From JAVBPT01 sp031549455 (GTDB lineage: Bacteria > Bacillota > Clostridia > Lachnospirales > JAKSVV01): a stretch of DNA of 64,000 nt. A program made the translations under genes and the position numbers. The stretch spans positions 12,537 through 76,536 of the forward strand of contig JAVBPT010000028.1 of the NCBI GenBank assembly GCA_031549455.1. Reading direction: 5' to 3'. Positions 50,913-59,011 of the stretch are shown here, piece by piece (position 1 is the first letter of the stretch; each line of letters starts with the position of its first letter). Below the pieces are notes generated by a model. The model did no database searches. It had not been told where the DNA came from and saw only the letters and a list, made by a program, of their open reading frames with translations.

Positions 50913-51651
50913 GTTTAGCCAAAAAGTCGTCTTAATAACCGGAAGTTCTCGTGGAATCGGGAAGGCCATTGCGCTCGAGTTTGCAAAAAAAGGAGCGTAT
51001 GTCGTTATAAATGGCATTCGAAATCAAGAAGCACTAGAAGAAACGTTAAGGGAATTAAAAAAGTATAGTGAGGAGTGTTCATCATTTCTGTGTGATGTAA
51101 GCCAAGCGGAAGGTGTAAAAAAACTAATGGACTTCGTTTTAAAGAAATATGGTAAAATTGATATCCTTGTAAATAACGCAGGTATTTCTTACTACAATTT
51201 ATTAACAGATACCACAATAGAAGATTGGAATAAGGTGATCCATACCAATCTGTCCTCCGCCTATCTCTGTTCAAAATATGCCCTTCAAAATATGGTTCAA
51301 AATAAAAATGGTGTAATCATTAATGTTTCTTCTATATGGGGGAATTACGGTTCTTCTTTTGAGGTGGCCTACTCTGCCAGCAAGGGAGGGGTAAATAGTT
51401 TCACCAAGGCGCTTGCAAAAGAGGCAGCTCCATCTAACATAAGAATTAATGCAATTGCGCCCGGTCTTACGAATACTGACATGGGTGGTGAAATGAATTC
51501 AGAAGAGATGATTGCTTTTTTAAAGGAACACAGCTTTATGGGACAGCTGATTGAACCAGAAGAGATTGCACATCTTGTTCTCTTTCTTTCTTCTGATCAA
51601 GCAAGTTATATCACGGGACAGGTTGTGGAAATCTCCGGGGGATACATGTAA
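50902..51651 (+). CDS. SDR-family reductase, YmfI/FabG-like
   Basis: 249-residue short-chain dehydrogenase: NAD(P) motif TGSSRGIGKAIA, NNAG, catalytic Ser in VSSIWGNYGSSFEV, and YxxxK in YSASKGG. The SSIWG block followed by EVAYSASKGG is closer to Bacillus YmfI (reduces the 5-aminopentanone group on elongation factor P) than to housekeeping FabG, but FabG-like activity cannot be excluded. Start ATG overlaps the nfo end, with GAGG 9 bases upstream. Confidence 0.85.
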   Translation: MRNEFSQKVVLITGSSRGIGKAIALEFAKKGAYVVINGIRNQEALEETLRELKKYSEECSSFLCDVSQAEGVKKLMDFVLKKYGKIDILVNNAGISYYNLLTDTTIEDWNKVIHTNLSSAYLCSKYALQNMVQNKNGVIINVSSIWGNYGSSFEVAYSASKGGVNSFTKALAKEAAPSNIRINAIAPGLTNTDMGGEMNSEEMIAFLKEHSFMGQLIEPEEIAHLVLFLSSDQASYITGQVVEISGGYM

Positions 51652-51719
51652 AATATTTTTAAAAAATGATTCCATTTTACAAATTAAATGATAGAATATA
51701 GAAAAATAAGGAGTTTGAT

Positions 51720-52352
51720 ATGCAAATACCCGTTATATTCCTGACAGTCGTCGTAATGGTAATCATCTATAATTTTTCTCTCAATTATTATCAAAATAAA
51801 ATGAGAAAAAAATTTGAAGAATATGTAGACAATGAAAATGTACAAAATATCGTTCCACGTGCTAAGTTGCAAGAAATTGAATATATTGTAATAAATGAAT
51901 CGGATTTTTCCTTCTTAAAAAAAGAGGAGTTTGAAAGCAATCCCCATCTTCTAGAACATTGCAACCGTTTTTTCGAACTAATCGGCCTAACGATGGCCGA
52001 CTTTCACGGTAAAACAAACCATGAATTGAAACAAACCTATGGCGTCAATAATATGCGAGATGTCCTTGCCTATGATGAGAATTATACAACACTTACTTCC
52101 TATATTATAGAGTTTGCTACTATTTTATTAATGTATCATCATACAAAGGAAGCAATCTCTATTTTAGATCTTGGCGTAAGGATCAATACTACTATTAGTA
52201 AAAACTATATTCTTCTCGCAGAGTTATATCATAAAAATAAATTAAAAACCAATCTCTTTAATCTAATTGATACGATTAAAGCGAATAATGAAATTTCTCA
52301 AAAGAAAATTTTAGATGAGATTAATAAAATTATAGAAAGCAATAAGGAGTAA
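51720..52352 (+). CDS. Unknown membrane-anchored protein
   Basis: 210 residues, not recognised. One N-terminal membrane segment (about 3-21) followed by a soluble part. The last ~100 residues look like TPR-type helical repeats (AISILDLGVRINTTISKNYI, LLAELYHKNKLKTNL). It starts behind AAGGAG, 68 bp after the SDR gene, and ends 3 bp before the glycosyltransferase, suggesting that the two work together at the membrane. Confidence 0.7.
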   Translation: MQIPVIFLTVVVMVIIYNFSLNYYQNKMRKKFEEYVDNENVQNIVPRAKLQEIEYIVINESDFSFLKKEEFESNPHLLEHCNRFFELIGLTMADFHGKTNHELKQTYGVNNMRDVLAYDENYTTLTSYIIEFATILLMYHHTKEAISILDLGVRINTTISKNYILLAELYHKNKLKTNLFNLIDTIKANNEISQKKILDEINKIIESNKE

Positions 52353-52355
52353 CTT

Positions 52356-53555
52356 ATGAATATTGGTATTTTCACTGATACTTATACACCGCACATTAAC
52401 GGCGTAGTGGTTTCGATTAATATGCTTGTTAAAGAGTTAAGGGCCAAAGGACATAATGTCTATATCTTTTCTCCTAATATACCACAAAAAGCCGAAAATG
52501 CTGATTCTATAAAAACCGCTCATGAATTTGAATTTAAATTGCCCAGCATTCCACTTATCTTTTCAAAGGAATATCGGTTTGCCTTCTCATACTTTAGTAG
52601 ACTGCATAAAAAAGCCAAGGATTTAGATCTTGATATTATCCACACACATACTGAATTTGCCCTGGGTTTCTCAGGAAAAAAGTTGGCTAAAAAATTTGGT
52701 ATTCCACACGTTCATACCTACCATACTATGTGGGAAAGCTATGCGCATTATATTACCAGAACCAAGAATGATAAAATTAATAAACCCGCGATAAGTGCCA
52801 TTAAAAAGTTCAGCAACTATTTTTGCAATTCTGCAGATACCATTATCGCTCCAAGTGAGAAAACTAAGAAAGCACTGCTTTCTTATGGTATTAAGAAGAA
52901 TATTAAGATTATACCGACTGGTATTGACCTGGATCCCTTTAAGAAGTCGTTATCTTTTTATGAAATGATCAAGCTAAAGCAAGAATTAAATATTAAGTTA
53001 ACCGATCGTGTGGTTGTTTTTGTTGGTAGAATTGCAAAAGAAAAAAGCATTGATGTAATTATTGATGAATTCTCAAAAGTGATTAAGAAAATATCCAATG
53101 TAAAACTTTTAATTGTGGGAGATGGTCCCGAGAGGTCTTCCCTAGAAGAGTATGTCAAAGACTTGGGTTTAGAAAGTCATATTGTCTTTGCCGGCAGAAA
53201 GCCGTGGGAAATGATTCCGAAATTTTATAAAATTGGAGAACTATTTATCAATGCTTCTACGACCGAAACGCAAGGACTTACTTTCATCGAGGCAATGGCA
53301 GCCGGCATACCGGTTGTTGCTCGATATGATGATAATTTAATCTCAATTATAAAAAATGATTTTAGCGGAAAGCTCTTCTATAGGAATGAAGAATTGGCAG
53401 AAAACATACTGGAACTCCTTGAAAACAAAAAATTACGGCAAACCATTATTGGCAATGCACAAATCATTGCAGAAGAATACTCATCTATCAAATATGCCGA
53501 AAAGGTAGAGTTTTTATATAATAGTCTAATTCCAAAAGATTTCCTAATCCAATAA
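52356..53555 (+). CDS. GT4 glycosyltransferase (diacylglycerol glucosyltransferase-like)
   Basis: 399-residue GT-B enzyme. Start MNIGIFTDTYTPHINGVVVS is typical of the MgdA/alaDGS-like group that glucosylates diacylglycerol to glycolipid anchors; then HTHTEFALGF, FVGRIAKEKSIDV, the IVGDGPER loop and the EX7E region (TTETQGLTFIEAMAAGIPVV). The acceptor cannot be read from sequence. Last gene of the plus-strand group; a terminator follows. Confidence 0.88.
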   Translation: MNIGIFTDTYTPHINGVVVSINMLVKELRAKGHNVYIFSPNIPQKAENADSIKTAHEFEFKLPSIPLIFSKEYRFAFSYFSRLHKKAKDLDLDIIHTHTEFALGFSGKKLAKKFGIPHVHTYHTMWESYAHYITRTKNDKINKPAISAIKKFSNYFCNSADTIIAPSEKTKKALLSYGIKKNIKIIPTGIDLDPFKKSLSFYEMIKLKQELNIKLTDRVVVFVGRIAKEKSIDVIIDEFSKVIKKISNVKLLIVGDGPERSSLEEYVKDLGLESHIVFAGRKPWEMIPKFYKIGELFINASTTETQGLTFIEAMAAGIPVVARYDDNLISIIKNDFSGKLFYRNEELAENILELLENKKLRQTIIGNAQIIAEEYSSIKYAEKVEFLYNSLIPKDFLIQ

Positions 53556-53586
53556 AATGGATATCAATTAATGATACCCATTTTTT
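53556..53586. terminator. Terminator between convergent genes
   Basis: ATGGATATCA, loop, TGATACCCAT followed by TTTTTT on the plus strand; 10-bp stem with one mismatch. On the minus strand the tail is CCATTTTATT, so it may work both ways. It overlaps the end of the minus-strand gene. Confidence 0.7.
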
Positions 53587-53869
53587 CATGCAAATATTTT
53601 CTAAGCACTGCTTTAAATTCATCCATTTGATCATCTTTCTCTAAGAGTTTAATATCTAGTAAAGCTTTGTCAAAGCATCTAATGGTCTCATTATCTAACT
53701 TGATAAAGGTCTGTCCAAGTGTATCATTGATGATGATCTCTCTTACTTCCTTTTTGACGGCCTCAATCTCCTCCTTAAAGAATTCAACAAGCTCAAGCAT
53801 CTCTTTCTCTTGTATGGTTCCGGTAAAGTATTTTTCCTTTAACTGGTTACATCGTTCTATCTTTTTCAT
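53564..53869 (-). CDS. Unknown small helical protein
   Basis: About 101 residues, not recognised. Charged, all-helical, no signal, membrane segment or Cys. A repeating pattern of acidic and hydrophobic residues (EMLELVEFFKEEIEAVKKEV) suggests a coiled coil or helical bundle. The start is the ATG at 53867-53869 behind GGAG; an upstream in-frame GTG lies inside that ribosome site. Upstream minus-strand TTTGAT-17-TAAACT could be its promoter. Single-gene unit facing the XRE regulator. Confidence 0.7.
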   Translation of the reverse strand: MKKIERCNQLKEKYFTGTIQEKEMLELVEFFKEEIEAVKKEVREIIINDTLGQTFIKLDNETIRCFDKALLDIKLLEKDDQMDEFKAVLRKYLHEKMGIIN

Positions 53870-54031
53870 CTTCACTCCACTATGTGTATAGTTTAACCCT
53901 ATTTTTTAAAAAATCAAATGTCAAATTTAGGGGTTTTCGGGGTCTTTTCTTTGCTTTTCTTCATTTTTCTCCATTTTTCTCTTATTTACGTAAATTATCA
54001 AAATTTTAAATTATTTTACTAATAAAACGAA

Positions 54032-54070
54032 TTTACTTTGTCGGTATAACCTGATATACTATAGACAAAG
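54032..54070 (+). promoter_or_regulatory. Promoter and likely autoregulatory operator of XRE gene
   Basis: TTTACT (54032-54037), 17-bp spacer, TATACT (54055-54060). Around it CTTTGTC (54036-54042) and GACAAAG (54064-54070) form a perfect inverted repeat; each arm is flanked inward by TATA (CTTTGTCGGTATA versus CTTTGTCTATA in complement). A dimer bound here would cover the promoter. Confidence 0.55.
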
Positions 54071-54088
54071 TTAAAAATGGAGATAAAA

Positions 54089-54484
54089 ATGAGTTTGGGG
54101 AAAAGAATAAAAACCTTAAGACTAATGAACAATTATACTCTGCAACAACTGGCAGATAAAGTAGAACTTTCAATTTCATATTTAAGTGATGTGGAAAACG
54201 GACGTTGCAACCCTTCTCTTTCAAGACTAAAAGACATATCTTCGGGTCTAAACACAAGTGTGAGTTACCTATTGGGGGAAGAGGTTAGGGAAACCTCCAG
54301 CGATTACAGTAAAAAGGAATATGACCAAATTAATGAATTCGTTTCCCTACTAAAAGACCCTTATATAAAATCCATTTATCCTTATATTAAAAAAGTAAAA
54401 AATTGGAAAATAAAAGATAAGCGAGAACTTGAGACCTACCTTCGCATTAAAACCATGTGCATCGAGGATGCCGAGCAGAAATGA
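54089..54484 (+). CDS. XRE-family transcriptional regulator
   Basis: About 131 residues. The N-terminal helix-turn-helix (about 5-60: LGKRIKTLRLMNNYTLQQLA, DKVELSISYLSDVENGRCNP) is a standard HTH_3 domain. The remaining ~70 residues are charged and helical and may dimerise or bind a ligand. The start is the ATG at 54089 behind GGAG with 6-base spacing; the ATG 12 bases earlier is part of that ribosome site. Probably represses its own promoter. Other targets unknown. Confidence 0.88.
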   Translation: MSLGKRIKTLRLMNNYTLQQLADKVELSISYLSDVENGRCNPSLSRLKDISSGLNTSVSYLLGEEVRETSSDYSKKEYDQINEFVSLLKDPYIKSIYPYIKKVKNWKIKDKRELETYLRIKTMCIEDAEQK

Positions 54485-54486
54485 TT

Positions 54487-54969
54487 TCATTTATGATAAC
54501 TTTCATTCGATAGAATCTTAAATGATCTAAATAATTGTTCTAGTAAGATCACTCTCATAAGCTGATGCGGAAACGTCATCTTAGAAAAGCTTAGTGAGAG
54601 TTTTTTATATGGATTTATAGGATCCCCTATTCCAAGCGAACCGCCTATTATAAAATTTAAATACTTTATATTCTCTTCCTTTAGAATCTCCGAAAACTTA
54701 ACTGAGCTCATTGCGGTTCCTTTGACATCCAAAATGACATTGTATACCCCGCCTTTATTCTTGAATTCCTTTGTAAGATAGTCGACTATACTTCTTGTCT
54801 CATTTTCAATAATAAGCTTCTTGTCCTTTTCTTCATTATTCGTTTTGTATTCTTTCAATTCAATAATCTCTATATCTGAAAAACGGCTACATCGTTTTAG
54901 GTACTCTGAAACCGCTTTTTTATAAAACTCTTCTCTTACGCTTCCTATACATACTATTTTTATTTTCAT
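54487..54969 (-). CDS. rlmH: 23S rRNA (pseudouridine-1915 N3) methyltransferase RlmH
   Basis: 160-residue SPOUT methyltransferase acting on helix 69 of 23S rRNA. SAM-binding knot FIIGGSLGIGD and C-terminal FPHQLMRVILLEQLFRSFKI are diagnostic, and the protein ends in SYHK as the family does. In Bacillus it lies at the end of the walRKHIJ region (yydA/rlmH); here it follows murA by 7 bp. Weak ribosome site, probably coupled. Converges with the XRE gene 2 bp away. Confidence 0.95.
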   Translation of the reverse strand: MKIKIVCIGSVREEFYKKAVSEYLKRCSRFSDIEIIELKEYKTNNEEKDKKLIIENETRSIVDYLTKEFKNKGGVYNVILDVKGTAMSSVKFSEILKEENIKYLNFIIGGSLGIGDPINPYKKLSLSFSKMTFPHQLMRVILLEQLFRSFKILSNESYHK

Positions 54970-54976
54970 CTCTGAA

Positions 54977-56242
54977 TTAGTCTTCTTCCCTTATCCTCTT
55001 TATGTCCGCTCCAAGCTGTTTTAGTTTCATCTCCATATCTTCATAACCCCTATCCACATGTTCCACACCCGATACAATGGTATAACCCTCGGCAATTAAC
55101 CCTGCAATAATCAATGCTGCCCCTCCTCTGAGATCCGGAGCCGTCACCCTTGCACCTGTAATTTTGTCCACGCCTCTTATAATGGCTATTCTGCCATCAA
55201 CACTAACATCACTACCCATCTTATTTAGTTCGTCTAAATACTTAAACCGATTTTCCCAGATGTTTTCAATAATCATACTGGTACCATTTGCTACAGTTAG
55301 CATGGTTCCTATTGGAGATTGTAGATCTGTTGGAAATCCAGGGTACGGAAGCGTCTTGACGCTAATCGCAAGAAGTTTTTTATCCGCCTTTACGCGAATT
55401 TGGTTACTCGACTCCACTGCCACCTCTACTCCAGCATCCCTCAGCTTATCCATTACAGACTCCATATGTTCCGGGCAGACGTCCGTGAGCAATACGTTTC
55501 CCTTGGTTGCGGCGGCAGCAATCATATAGGTTCCTGTCTCAATTTGGTCCGGAATAATTTCATGTTCGACTCCTTTTAGGGATGTCACACCATAAATTGT
55601 GATTATATCTGTTCCTGCCCCTTCAATCTTTGCACCTGCCTTGTTGAGAAGGTTTGCTATGTCCACCACATGTGGTTCTTTTGCCACATTTTCAAGCTTT
55701 GTAATTCCCTCTGCCATTGTGGCAGCGAGCATCACGTTAATCGTTGCACCCACACTTACAATGTCAAAACAAATGTTGGTGCCCACTAATTTATCTGCCT
55801 TAATTCGAATTAAACCATGGCTAATTTTGACCTCTGCACCAAGTTTTTCAAACCCTTTTATGTGTTGGTCAATTTGCCTAGTCCCAAGATTGCAACCACC
55901 CGGTAACGGAATTTCCGCCTCTTTATATCGTCCAAGTAAAGCACCACACATATAGTAAGAAGCCCTCATTTTCCCAGCCAGATCAAAATTATGGGTGTGA
56001 TGCAAGATATCCTCATTGTCAATCACCATGGTGGTTCCATCTATGGAAATCTTAGAGCCCATTTCAGATAACAGTTTATGCAATACCTCTGTATCACTAA
56101 TCCTAGGCAAATTTGTAATTGTTGTTTTTCCGCTTAGCAAAATAGTAGCAGGAATGACTGCCACTGCAGCATTTTTGGCCCCTCCAATTTTTATTTCACC
56201 ACACAACCTGTTCCCACCATTAATTAAAAACTTTTCCATCAT
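54977..56242 (-). CDS. murA: UDP-N-acetylglucosamine 1-carboxyvinyltransferase
   Basis: 421-residue enzyme for the first committed step of peptidoglycan synthesis. It shows FLINGGNRLCGEIKIGGAKN at the start, the active-site loop PLPGGCNLGTRQIDQHI with the fosfomycin-target Cys, and DQIETGTYMIAA. The usual GGCxIGxRP loop reads GGCNLGTRQ, a small change (R-Q for R-P). AAGGAG ribosome site. Located between walI (9 bp) and rlmH (7 bp). Other Clostridia often carry two murA genes; only this one is in the window. Confidence 0.95.
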   Translation of the reverse strand: MMEKFLINGGNRLCGEIKIGGAKNAAVAVIPATILLSGKTTITNLPRISDTEVLHKLLSEMGSKISIDGTTMVIDNEDILHHTHNFDLAGKMRASYYMCGALLGRYKEAEIPLPGGCNLGTRQIDQHIKGFEKLGAEVKISHGLIRIKADKLVGTNICFDIVSVGATINVMLAATMAEGITKLENVAKEPHVVDIANLLNKAGAKIEGAGTDIITIYGVTSLKGVEHEIIPDQIETGTYMIAAAATKGNVLLTDVCPEHMESVMDKLRDAGVEVAVESSNQIRVKADKKLLAISVKTLPYPGFPTDLQSPIGTMLTVANGTSMIIENIWENRFKYLDELNKMGSDVSVDGRIAIIRGVDKITGARVTAPDLRGGAALIIAGLIAEGYTIVSGVEHVDRGYEDMEMKLKQLGADIKRIREED

Positions 56243-56251
56243 TTCTCCTTC

Positions 56252-57121
56252 TCAGACATCAATCAGCCATAAATTTTTGTCATATAGTTCATTTGTAAAT
56301 GCATTGATATAAAACTCTGTTCCATCACTCAATATAATTAAGTAATAGGGTTCAATTGTTACTGTATTGTTCAGCAGCAAATCATTATTCACAGTATAGT
56401 AACCCAGTTTAAAGTATACGATTTCCATTTCATCCAGAGCAGAACTCATTAACCTGATAAAATGATATAGGATTTCATCATATGGGATAATTTCCTTCCC
56501 TTTTTCTTTGTAGCCAAGCACATTAAACTGCCAGCTTTCCGCCTCTATTCGGTCATTATAAACCAAAATTTTAATATAGTCATTTAATAAATAATACCTT
56601 TTACCGGTCGTCCTATAATATATATATACCGAGACATCATCATTTATTACATATTTGTTGAGCTCATAATTTTTATTTTTTACATAGATTCTTTGATAAA
56701 ATTTGTTCTCTAACTTCTTAAGGTCTTCTCCCGAGCTAAGAGGTGTATCAAACTGAGAGACATATTTCACCAAACCGTTCCTGTAGATCTCCGCATATTC
56801 ACTATCCTTTATATAATAAATCCTCCTATTTTCTCGGATGAGTGTATTCAGTTCCGCCTCTTTCCCAAAAAATTTATCCAGCACCTTCTTGCTATCAAGT
56901 TCCATCTTTGAAAGCTCAATACACTTCATGGGGTAATATTCTGTAAAGCTATCGAAATTCAATTTTACATTATTTTTATTCGCTATATTTTTGATATTTT
57001 CAATTCTCTCTTCTCCAATTGTATAGGTCTTTTTGTTTTCCAAAACCACAACCACTCTCAGAAAGACATTTAGAATCAAAAGAAGAATCAGAATAATATT
57101 GGTAGTTTTTGACCAGTCCAT
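56252..57121 (-). CDS. yycI: WalI/YycI-family regulator of WalK
   Basis: 289 residues. Typical YycI start (MDWSKTTNIILILLLILNVF: one membrane segment, about 8-27) and an extracellular two-domain part ending in LSDGTEFYINAFTNELYDK. YycI forms a membrane complex with YycH that tunes the WalK kinase in Bacillus. Here neither walR nor walK is adjacent. Its ATG overlaps the yycH stop (TAATG). Confidence 0.85.
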   Translation of the reverse strand: MDWSKTTNIILILLLILNVFLRVVVVLENKKTYTIGEERIENIKNIANKNNVKLNFDSFTEYYPMKCIELSKMELDSKKVLDKFFGKEAELNTLIRENRRIYYIKDSEYAEIYRNGLVKYVSQFDTPLSSGEDLKKLENKFYQRIYVKNKNYELNKYVINDDVSVYIYYRTTGKRYYLLNDYIKILVYNDRIEAESWQFNVLGYKEKGKEIIPYDEILYHFIRLMSSALDEMEIVYFKLGYYTVNNDLLLNNTVTIEPYYLIILSDGTEFYINAFTNELYDKNLWLIDV

Positions 57122-58464
57122 TATTCACCTCCTCCTATTTTGCGAGAAAATATTTTTTCTTTTGTCTTCACAATCCATGATAAAGAGGTTTCCACTTCAT
57201 CTTCTGCTTCATAGTAAGCCAGGAGCATATCCTCGATTAATTGGCCATCCAAATCCACAAATAAATTTTCTAGTACATCAATATAGGAGGAAAAAGAAAT
57301 CGCCTCTGGCTTCATTCCGAAACTAATACTTCTCACAAGCCTCCTATAACTCACCACCTCATTGGATAAAACGATCACCTCGATCGGACTTTCTATCGCA
57401 TACTGCTCTTTTAATTTCTCAGACAATACGTATTCAAAATCATCAATTTTGTAATTATAATTAATTTTCCAACCTCTATCATTTTTTCTGATTTGACTAA
57501 TATAAAACTCATTATTTGTATAGTCATCAGCTGTTAAAAATCGATTGGCGATTGTAATTGCAGAAGTAAGTGTGGTATCAATGTTCTTATCGATCCTTTC
57601 TGTATATTCTACGTAACCTCCAAGTTCTATTTTCACGGAGCGCTCCGCATCTCCATAAATGACATTATTCTGATTCTTATTAATTTTCCATTTTGCCCTA
57701 GGGTTTTCAAAGAATCGATTGGCATATTCCTCAACCGCGTCACTATCCGTAAATGGATTCGTGAGCGTGGCTTGTGTCTCTAAAAAGGATGCATCATTGA
57801 CAAATGCCAAAAGAAATCGTGGGACCGAAAAAAACTTGGCCACTGCATCAAAAAGGGTGCAAATATAAATATTGGTCTGACTAAGTCCTCTGAGTTCTTC
57901 TATAAACCCATATACTTCTGTGGTGTCATCATTGATAAACGTTTTATATATTGAATCTGCCACCTTGCTATTCAAAAGGTAGACCTCTGTTCCATTCGAT
58001 ACGCCTGTAATGGGGCGAATTATCACCGTATCAAAATGAATATTTCTGTTTACAATGTTCTTATTGGATACCAAAAATAAATCATATAAATATTTGGAAT
58101 CAATATGTTCCGTATCATACGAAAGAATGATTGATTTCATAGCATAGATCGTGTCCAGCGTTTCGGTTGCCGTGGCAAACTTTACGTTGCTTTTTAAAAT
58201 CTTATCATAAATCGCTTCTATATAATCTTCTATGATCTTACTTTCCATGATGGTAGATTTAACGACGGTATATTGTTTATTTCCAAAAGAAACGATGATC
58301 TTGTTAGGAGTCACCAGATTCTTTTTTTCTCCCTCCTTATTGGGACTCAAAAAACTCCAGAAGCTGGTTCGGATTGTTTCTGCAGTCACAAACCATATAC
58401 TATATACCTGATAAATAAATAAAATCAGCAAAATGAATATAAGAACCGTCTTAATTTTATTCAT
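57121..58464 (-). CDS. yycH: WalH/YycH-family regulator of WalK
   Basis: 447 residues, one N-terminal membrane segment (about 7-27) and a large outer region in which the YycH fold is suggested by SIWFVTAETIRTSFWSF and by the later RKNDRGWKINYNYKID and YAIESPIEVIVLSNEVVSYR segments. Length matches Bacillus YycH. It starts the yycH-yycI-murA-rlmH operon with its own promoter. Homology to YycH is judged from these segments and the gene order with yycI, so it is slightly less certain than yycI. Confidence 0.8.
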   Translation of the reverse strand: MNKIKTVLIFILLILFIYQVYSIWFVTAETIRTSFWSFLSPNKEGEKKNLVTPNKIIVSFGNKQYTVVKSTIMESKIIEDYIEAIYDKILKSNVKFATATETLDTIYAMKSIILSYDTEHIDSKYLYDLFLVSNKNIVNRNIHFDTVIIRPITGVSNGTEVYLLNSKVADSIYKTFINDDTTEVYGFIEELRGLSQTNIYICTLFDAVAKFFSVPRFLLAFVNDASFLETQATLTNPFTDSDAVEEYANRFFENPRAKWKINKNQNNVIYGDAERSVKIELGGYVEYTERIDKNIDTTLTSAITIANRFLTADDYTNNEFYISQIRKNDRGWKINYNYKIDDFEYVLSEKLKEQYAIESPIEVIVLSNEVVSYRRLVRSISFGMKPEAISFSSYIDVLENLFVDLDGQLIEDMLLAYYEAEDEVETSLSWIVKTKEKIFSRKIGGGE

Positions 58465-58487
58465 CTCATACCCTTAATTTACAATAG

Positions 58488-58516
58488 ATTATAGCATAAA
58501 AAAGCTTATATTACAA
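58488..58516 (-). promoter_or_regulatory. Promoter of yycH-yycI-murA-rlmH
   Basis: Minus strand TTGTAA (58511-58516), 17-bp spacer, TATAAT (58488-58493). The spacer contains the 3' arm and T tract of the preceding terminator. Confidence 0.68.
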
Positions 58517-58551
58517 CAGTTGCAACAATATTGCTCCCTTGTCCTATAAGC
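58498..58551 (-). terminator. Terminator after the 58559 gene
   Basis: Minus strand GCTTATA (58545-58551) and TATAAGC (58504-58510) then TTTTTT, with an internal region that can also pair. Overlaps the yycH promoter. Confidence 0.65.
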
Positions 58552-58558
58552 CTCTTTT

Positions 58559-58960
58559 TTATGGATTTGAGTTCTTCCGACCCTTTTTATTGTAGAATCC
58601 ATATAAAACATAGGATTCATTTAGATAATCAACTTTTGCAAGCTCCACATCATAGATCTCCTCATCTAAGAACTTTTTGAGTCGTTCAACAAACTCAAGG
58701 AGAGAATCATATGTCAGATTCAGTGTTATTTTGGTGTTGTTCGCGTCTGTAAACAAAATATTCTTATTCTCAACCAGGTTAATAAACAACCTGCTCTCCG
58801 CGTCCATCCCCCTGCCTTTAAACATATTCGTTCGTAAAAGATTTCCTCTTTGTTCCCCTTTAGAGAACAACCTATCTATATTTTCAAATAAGAGATTAAT
58901 TTCTCTCGCTGTATAAAAGTATAAATACAAGATGTCTCTTCTTTTTCGTACTAACTTCAC
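58559..58960 (-). CDS. Unknown 133-residue protein downstream of rpoC
   Basis: Not recognised. Basic N-terminus (KLVRKRRD), mixed alpha/beta, with a basic end. No membrane segment. It begins behind AGGAGGAGG just 22 bases past the rpoC terminator hairpin, with no room for a full promoter, so it is read only if rpoC transcripts pass the hairpin or from a promoter inside rpoC. It is followed by its own terminator. Confidence 0.7.
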   Translation of the reverse strand: MKLVRKRRDILYLYFYTAREINLLFENIDRLFSKGEQRGNLLRTNMFKGRGMDAESRLFINLVENKNILFTDANNTKITLNLTYDSLLEFVERLKKFLDEEIYDVELAKVDYLNESYVLYGFYNKKGRKNSNP

Positions 58961-58981
58961 GTCCTCCTCCTTTTCTGTTTT

Positions 58982-59007
58982 AAAAACTCTGTTTGCACAG
59001 AGTTTTT
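58982..59007 (-). terminator. Terminator/attenuator after rpoC
   Basis: Minus strand AAAAACTCTG, 6-nt loop, CAGAGTTTTT: a perfect 10-bp stem whose 3' arm doubles as the T tract. Confidence 0.75.
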
Positions 59008-59011
59008 AAAA

